A stretch of DNA of 64,000 nucleotides, taken from assembly GCF_000276665.1 (NCBI RefSeq), contig NW_004955472.1, positions 2,993,602-3,057,601 on the forward strand. Direction: 5' to 3'. Each line of letters opens with the position of its first letter. Within the stretch, counting starts at the first letter, position 1. Shown piece by piece: positions 60,704-64,000 of this stretch. A program made the translations under genes and the position numbers. This DNA is from Chinchilla lanigera. Lineage: Eukaryota; Chordata; Mammalia; Rodentia; Chinchillidae. Under the pieces are notes generated by a model that searched no databases, was not told where the DNA came from, and worked only from the letters and a program-made list of their open reading frames with translations.

Positions 60704-60803
60704 NNNNNNNNNNNNNNNNNNNNNNNNNNNNNNNNNNNNNNNNNNNNNNNNNNNNNNNNNNNNNNNNNNNNNNNNNNNNNNNNNNNNNNNNNNNNNNNNN
60801 NNN
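60704..60803. other. Assembly gap, 100 Ns (placeholder size)
   Basis: Exactly 100 Ns interrupt NDUFB6 exon 1 after codon 50. A round 100 usually marks a gap of unknown length. The flanks are extremely GC-rich, a typical cause of read drop-out. The missing end of exon 1 and its donor belong here. Confidence 0.95.
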
Positions 60804-61026
60804 GCGCAGAGTGTCGGGTGCGCGCGGGCGCGTGGGCCCGAGTTCCCTCCGCCGCGGTTGCGCGGGACTCCAGAGCCGCCGCCGAGGGTGCGCTGAGCCA
60901 GTCCTGCGGCTTTGGGGTCTGAGGACAGTGGCGTGCCGAATAAATTCGCGTTAGAAATTTAGAAAATAAGCGTGATAAACGTACAAAGCAAAGCGTCCGC
61001 TCGTTTTGTGTCTGTTTTCCCCTCAG

Positions 61027-61119
61027 ATCTATAACGTATACTGGCGCAGTGTGTTCGCTGTCACTCATGTGCTCATACCTGCCTGGATCGTTCACTATTA
61101 CATGAAGTATCATGTGGCT
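61027..61119 (+). CDS. NDUFB6: NDUFB6 coding exon 2
   Basis: A 93-nt exon (31 codons, phase 0) encoding the single membrane helix of NDUFB6. It is preceded by a pyrimidine-rich acceptor ending cccctcag (AG at 61025-61026) and followed by the donor gtaagtatg at 61120. The translation ends [10 protein letters not shown], matching human [10 protein letters not shown]. The hydrophobic run [13 protein letters not shown] corresponds to FVFTHVLVPVWII. It aligns without gaps to human residues 61-91. The first residues (IYNVYWRS against human VHGVYKKS) are more diverged and lose two lysines, which may be a lineage change. The remaining exons, carrying the matrix-side C-terminus, lie beyond the window end. 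The - strand reading frame across this area is a shadow running through Ns. Confidence 0.93.
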
Positions 61120-62593
61120 GTAAGTATGTTTCAAGTATATTTTCACGATTTATTTTTACATTGTGCAAAATAGTTTCTTACGTGGGCGTGCCGTATTCTT
61201 TGTGGAAAAACCTGCACTTACTACCTTACTGCGGATTTGGAAGTACTTTGAGTCCTTTTAGGTAAGAGGTTTAATCAGACTCAATTTTTTTTTTAAAGCT
61301 GTATACTAGTCTACAATTGGAAATGCATTTCATGGTAGAAATAATATATACATGATCAGAATGTAGACGAGCTAATAGTACTAGTGTAAACGTAGGGTCT
61401 TGAATAGGGGCGAGATACACTAAGTTTTGTCTCCTTTTTTTGATGATAGGTGTGGTATAAAATTCAAAATAGACAAGTGTCATCTTCGTCATCGTTTCAT
61501 TTCCGTTTTCTTTGTTTTTATCCAATTTTTCACAATTTTCTTTCTTTAGCATCCTGGATGTACAAAAACGAATTTTTCACTGACAGATCTTGCGCGGGCC
61601 GACTCAGTGGAGCCAGCTGCGGAGTTTTAAAGGCTAGGGCTAGCGGAGTCTGGTGCGCGGGGCTGAGTCCCGGGAGGGAGGAGGGCGTGCCATGTCCGTA
61701 GAATGGTGTGGAAGGGGAGCCGAGGGGCTGCCCTGTGGACGCTGTTGGTGTGCAGCATTCCTGTTCCCAGTGAGGGTTCGGGTGTTAGATCCTGATTGGA
61801 TTGCGGGGGACGAAGGTGCGCAAGCGTTGAGCACTTCTTTACTTTCTGGCTCGCAGTATTTTCCAACCTCAGTTTTGCTTTTCCTGCTCCAGCCCTGGAA
61901 CCAGCCGTTTCTCCAAGGAGGGGAGTTATAATACTGGAACCTGAGCAGAGGGAGGAGGCCTCTGGAGGGAAGGTGGTGTGGGACAGTGTTGCGGGTGGCG
62001 GCCCACAGGAAGGTGTAAGAACCCAAGTCATTGAGCTTGTACGTATTGGGTATGGTGGTGGTGACAGGAGCTCTGTTATGTACAGAGGGAGATTGATACG
62101 ATAAGTGCGTATGTTGATAACAGCGGACAAGATTTTCTTTCTGAAATGGAAGCTACACATGTGAACAAGGAATAAAACCTTGTGCTAGAATGGACTTGGA
62201 AGTATTGGTGTGAATTCATGGCTTTTACTGTGTATTCGTAGGCAGATACACAAATATGGACATAAAGGGTATGTGTGTGCGCATTTGTTTATATGTGTCC
62301 TGTAGCTTCATCCGATGAGAGGGCCTGAAAAAGCAGTGCTACGTCTTTGTTATTAGACCACCTAACAATCAGGTCTTATTTTTAAAGTACATTTTTCCAC
62401 CAAAAGGAGGAAGAGGTCCTAGAAATGGCTGATTCCAAGGCTGTGTTGGGAAAAGTACAAAATGAGCTTAGAACATATTGTTGAACTACAAAGTAAAGGA
62501 ATGTACAAAGAGTGATACGGATGTAGGAAAAGGACATAGAATCAGGTCAAAAGGACTCTCACTGGGACAGTTTGAGCATTAAAATAAATAATA

Positions 62594-62700
62594 CTGGGTA
62601 TAGTGGTGTACACCTGTAGCCTATAATCCCAGCACTCTGGAAGTTGGAGGCTGAGGCAGGAGGACCTCAAATTTAAAGGAAGCAATAAATAAATGAATAA
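62594..62700 (+). mobile_element. Partial B1 SINE
   Basis: gggtatagtggtgtacacct...cccagcactctggaagttgg...gaggctgaggcaggaggacc, then an A/T-rich aataaat tail. The right half is missing. It lies in NDUFB6 intron 2. Confidence 0.78.
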
Positions 62701-62898
62701 ATTAATTAATTAAATGTAAGAGGTGAAATTTTACTTAATAGGATCAAAACTAAGTTATACTGATAAAAATAATAAGTGGGTAGAAGAGAATGCTTTTTTG
62801 TAAAATAAACTGCTTAAGTTATTAATTTATCACCTGATTTATTAAGGAATGGTAGAAAAAGCACCATTTAAGAATCATCAAGATGCTAAAATTACTGT

Positions 62899-63023
62899 TT
62901 TTGTTTTGTTTTTTGTTTTGAGGTAGGGTCTCTATAGTTCAGGCTGACCTTGAACTCATGGCGATTCTCCTGCCTTAGCCTCCTGAGTGCAGGGATCACA
63001 GGTGTGCACCACTATGCCTAGCT
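62899..63023 (-). mobile_element. B1 SINE (antisense)
   Basis: ttgttttgaggtagggtctc...caggctgaccttgaactcat...ggtgtgcaccactatgccta. gctaaaattact / gctagaattact flank it. It lies in NDUFB6 intron 2. Confidence 0.85.
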
Positions 63024-63362
63024 AGAATTACTCTTGAAATACCTGTTGCGAAGAAAAAAGGAATGACTTTCTTGTGAGAGACCTAGCAGGCAAGCCCTTA
63101 ATAATTCGCTAATGGGAAAAACTGAAATTATGTGCTACTTGAAAGGATACGGTGAGAGTAAAACAGCATTAATTTTGTGATATCCCTGCAAAAAGTGCTA
63201 AGTTTCTTTAGTTGTGAGGAAACAAACCCAAATTGAGGGACTATTCTGTGTAATTGTTGGCTTGTTACTGTCAAAAATGTCAAGGTCGTGAAACTTAGGA
63301 TTGTTCCAGATTGAAGAATGCTGAAGAGATGCACCAACTAACTGTAGTTCTTGAGGGAGTAT

Positions 63363-63392
63363 AGCTGGGGATGTAGGTCTGTGGAGTGCTTG

Positions 63393-63436
<44 letters not shown>

Positions 63437-63460
63437 CGCCGAGGTTCCATCCCAACTCTC
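63363..63460 (+). mobile_element. ID-like SINE split by a GT repeat
   Basis: tagctggggatgtaggtctg...gtgcttgcct is followed by a (GT)n run (63397-63436), then gaggttccatccc, as if a microsatellite expanded inside the SINE body. Confidence 0.6.
63397..63436. repeat. (GT)n microsatellite in NDUFB6 intron 2
   Basis: Pure GT run within an ID-like SINE. Confidence 0.96.
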
Positions 63461-64000
63461 TCCCACAAGCATGTTGCTAATGCAGTTCTTGAATAATGGG
63501 CTTCATCAAAAGAACAAAGGTGGTGGTGGCAGTCAGAATTTTAAAGATCCTGTGCAATGATGGAGAGCAAGTCGCATAAGTGGCACCCAAACAATTACTG
63601 AGGCAGTTGGTAAAACTGAAGAGATTCCTTAGGCCAGATAGAGGTAGGAATGTGTTAGTGTTAGAATTATTTCAAACTAAAAGCTAAGGACTGCTTAACA
63701 AGTTTTAGATAATTCAGTTGAGATTGCTCTTTGTTAGCTTGTTGAACATAAAATAAACAATCAAAATGGTTTGGGGTTCTCAGAAAACTCCCTCTAACAT
63801 TGATTGGTTCTTTGCTGATTGATAGGCTTTTTAAAATTCTGATTTCTAACATTGTCTTAGTTCTCTGCGTAATTCTTAAGCAGTGCATGTCCCTCGATCA
63901 ATAAGAATCGATTCTCTGGTGTACCCTTGTCCTTTACTGCTCTAGACAAAAATACGAAAATAAATTTCTGACTTCAGGGAATGTATATAATATTGGATGA

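Larger units (their letters stand above)
60340..60930 (+). promoter_or_regulatory. NDUFB6: CpG-island promoter of NDUFB6
   Basis: G+C and CpG density rise sharply here relative to the AT-rich flanks, with repeated cgcg, gccgcg and ccgcc blocks, and the island surrounds the NDUFB6 start codon. No TATA box is visible, as is usual for housekeeping genes. Transcription probably starts somewhere in about 60440-60540 (inference; no initiator can be fixed). The island contains the NRF-1-, ETS- and CRE-like sites listed separately and is interrupted by the 100-base gap. It could also drive an antisense transcript, but no upstream exon was recognised. Confidence 0.85.
61120..64000 (+). other. NDUFB6 intron 2 (partial), with old repeats
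   Basis: Sequence following the exon 2 donor to the window end. No further NDUFB6 exon was recognised; the KPYG...FPDQHH end of the protein is not found. It contains a moderately GC-rich, LINE-like old segment (about 61560-62100, uncertain), B1-type SINEs near 62594 and 62899, an ID-like SINE split by a GT repeat near 63363, and otherwise AT-rich unique DNA. Confidence 0.7.

Noticed and set aside
60307..61146. 279-codon - strand frame over the NDUFB6 promoter
   Set aside because: It reads through the 100 Ns and is a shadow of the GC-rich promoter and exon on the other strand.
1..64000. CRISPR arrays, operons or prokaryotic defence systems
   Set aside because: The window is mammalian; regular repeats are microsatellites and dispersed SINEs, with no spacer architecture.

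Overview
The window is non-repetitive-poor, gene-poor mammalian DNA. It is almost certainly from a rodent outside the mouse/rat group. Evidence: tRNA-derived ID-type SINEs (box 'ggctggggatttagctcagc'), 7SL-derived B1 monomers carrying the rodent internal duplication, and fused B1-dID dimers occur throughout, while no B2 or B4 elements and no Alu dimers were seen. B1-dID is known from squirrel-related, dormouse, beaver and hystricognath rodents. I cannot name the species from sequence alone.

Only one functional gene is supported. The first two coding exons of NDUFB6 (mitochondrial complex I accessory subunit B17) lie on the + strand near the right end, at 60553-60703 and 61027-61119. They sit under a CpG-island promoter with NRF-1-, ETS- and CRE-like sites, and a 100-base assembly gap removes the end of exon 1. 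The gene runs off the window. The roughly 60 kb upstream looks like a gene desert, which agrees with what I recall of the 9p21.1 neighbourhood of human NDUFB6 (inference).

The second gene-like feature is a full-length processed pseudogene (retrocopy) of LCLAT1 on the - strand at 47589-49133. It has a 15-bp target-site duplication, an A-rich tail and the leader of the long protein isoform. An apparent 17-nt deletion, a 1-nt deletion and a nonsense codon in the leader disrupt it.

Layout from left to right: 1-5.4 kb is mostly unique AT-rich sequence with an MLT1-like LTR. 5.4-14.5 kb holds MIR, ID, B1 and B1-dID copies, a mariner transposase fossil and a GC-richer block (9.7-11.2 kb). 14.5-22.3 kb has old L2/L1-like sequence, two LTRs and a 285-base gap in a TA repeat. 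22.7-26.7 kb is an old L1 split by several younger insertions, including an LTR that itself contains another LTR. 26.7-41 kb holds scattered SINEs, MaLR LTRs and a small palindromic DNA transposon. 41.7-43.8 kb is an antisense L1 split by a MaLR LTR. 46-52 kb holds the LCLAT1 retrocopy among MaLR LTRs. 53-59.8 kb has L1 3' ends, SINEs and a truncated U2 snRNA pseudogene. 60.3-64 kb is NDUFB6.

I found no novel multi-gene system. The better observations concern insertion history: the isoform-informative LCLAT1 retrocopy, the U2 fragment with clean target-site duplications, the nested LTR stack and the palindromic element. Repeat family names are from memory of consensus sequences and need RepeatMasker confirmation.
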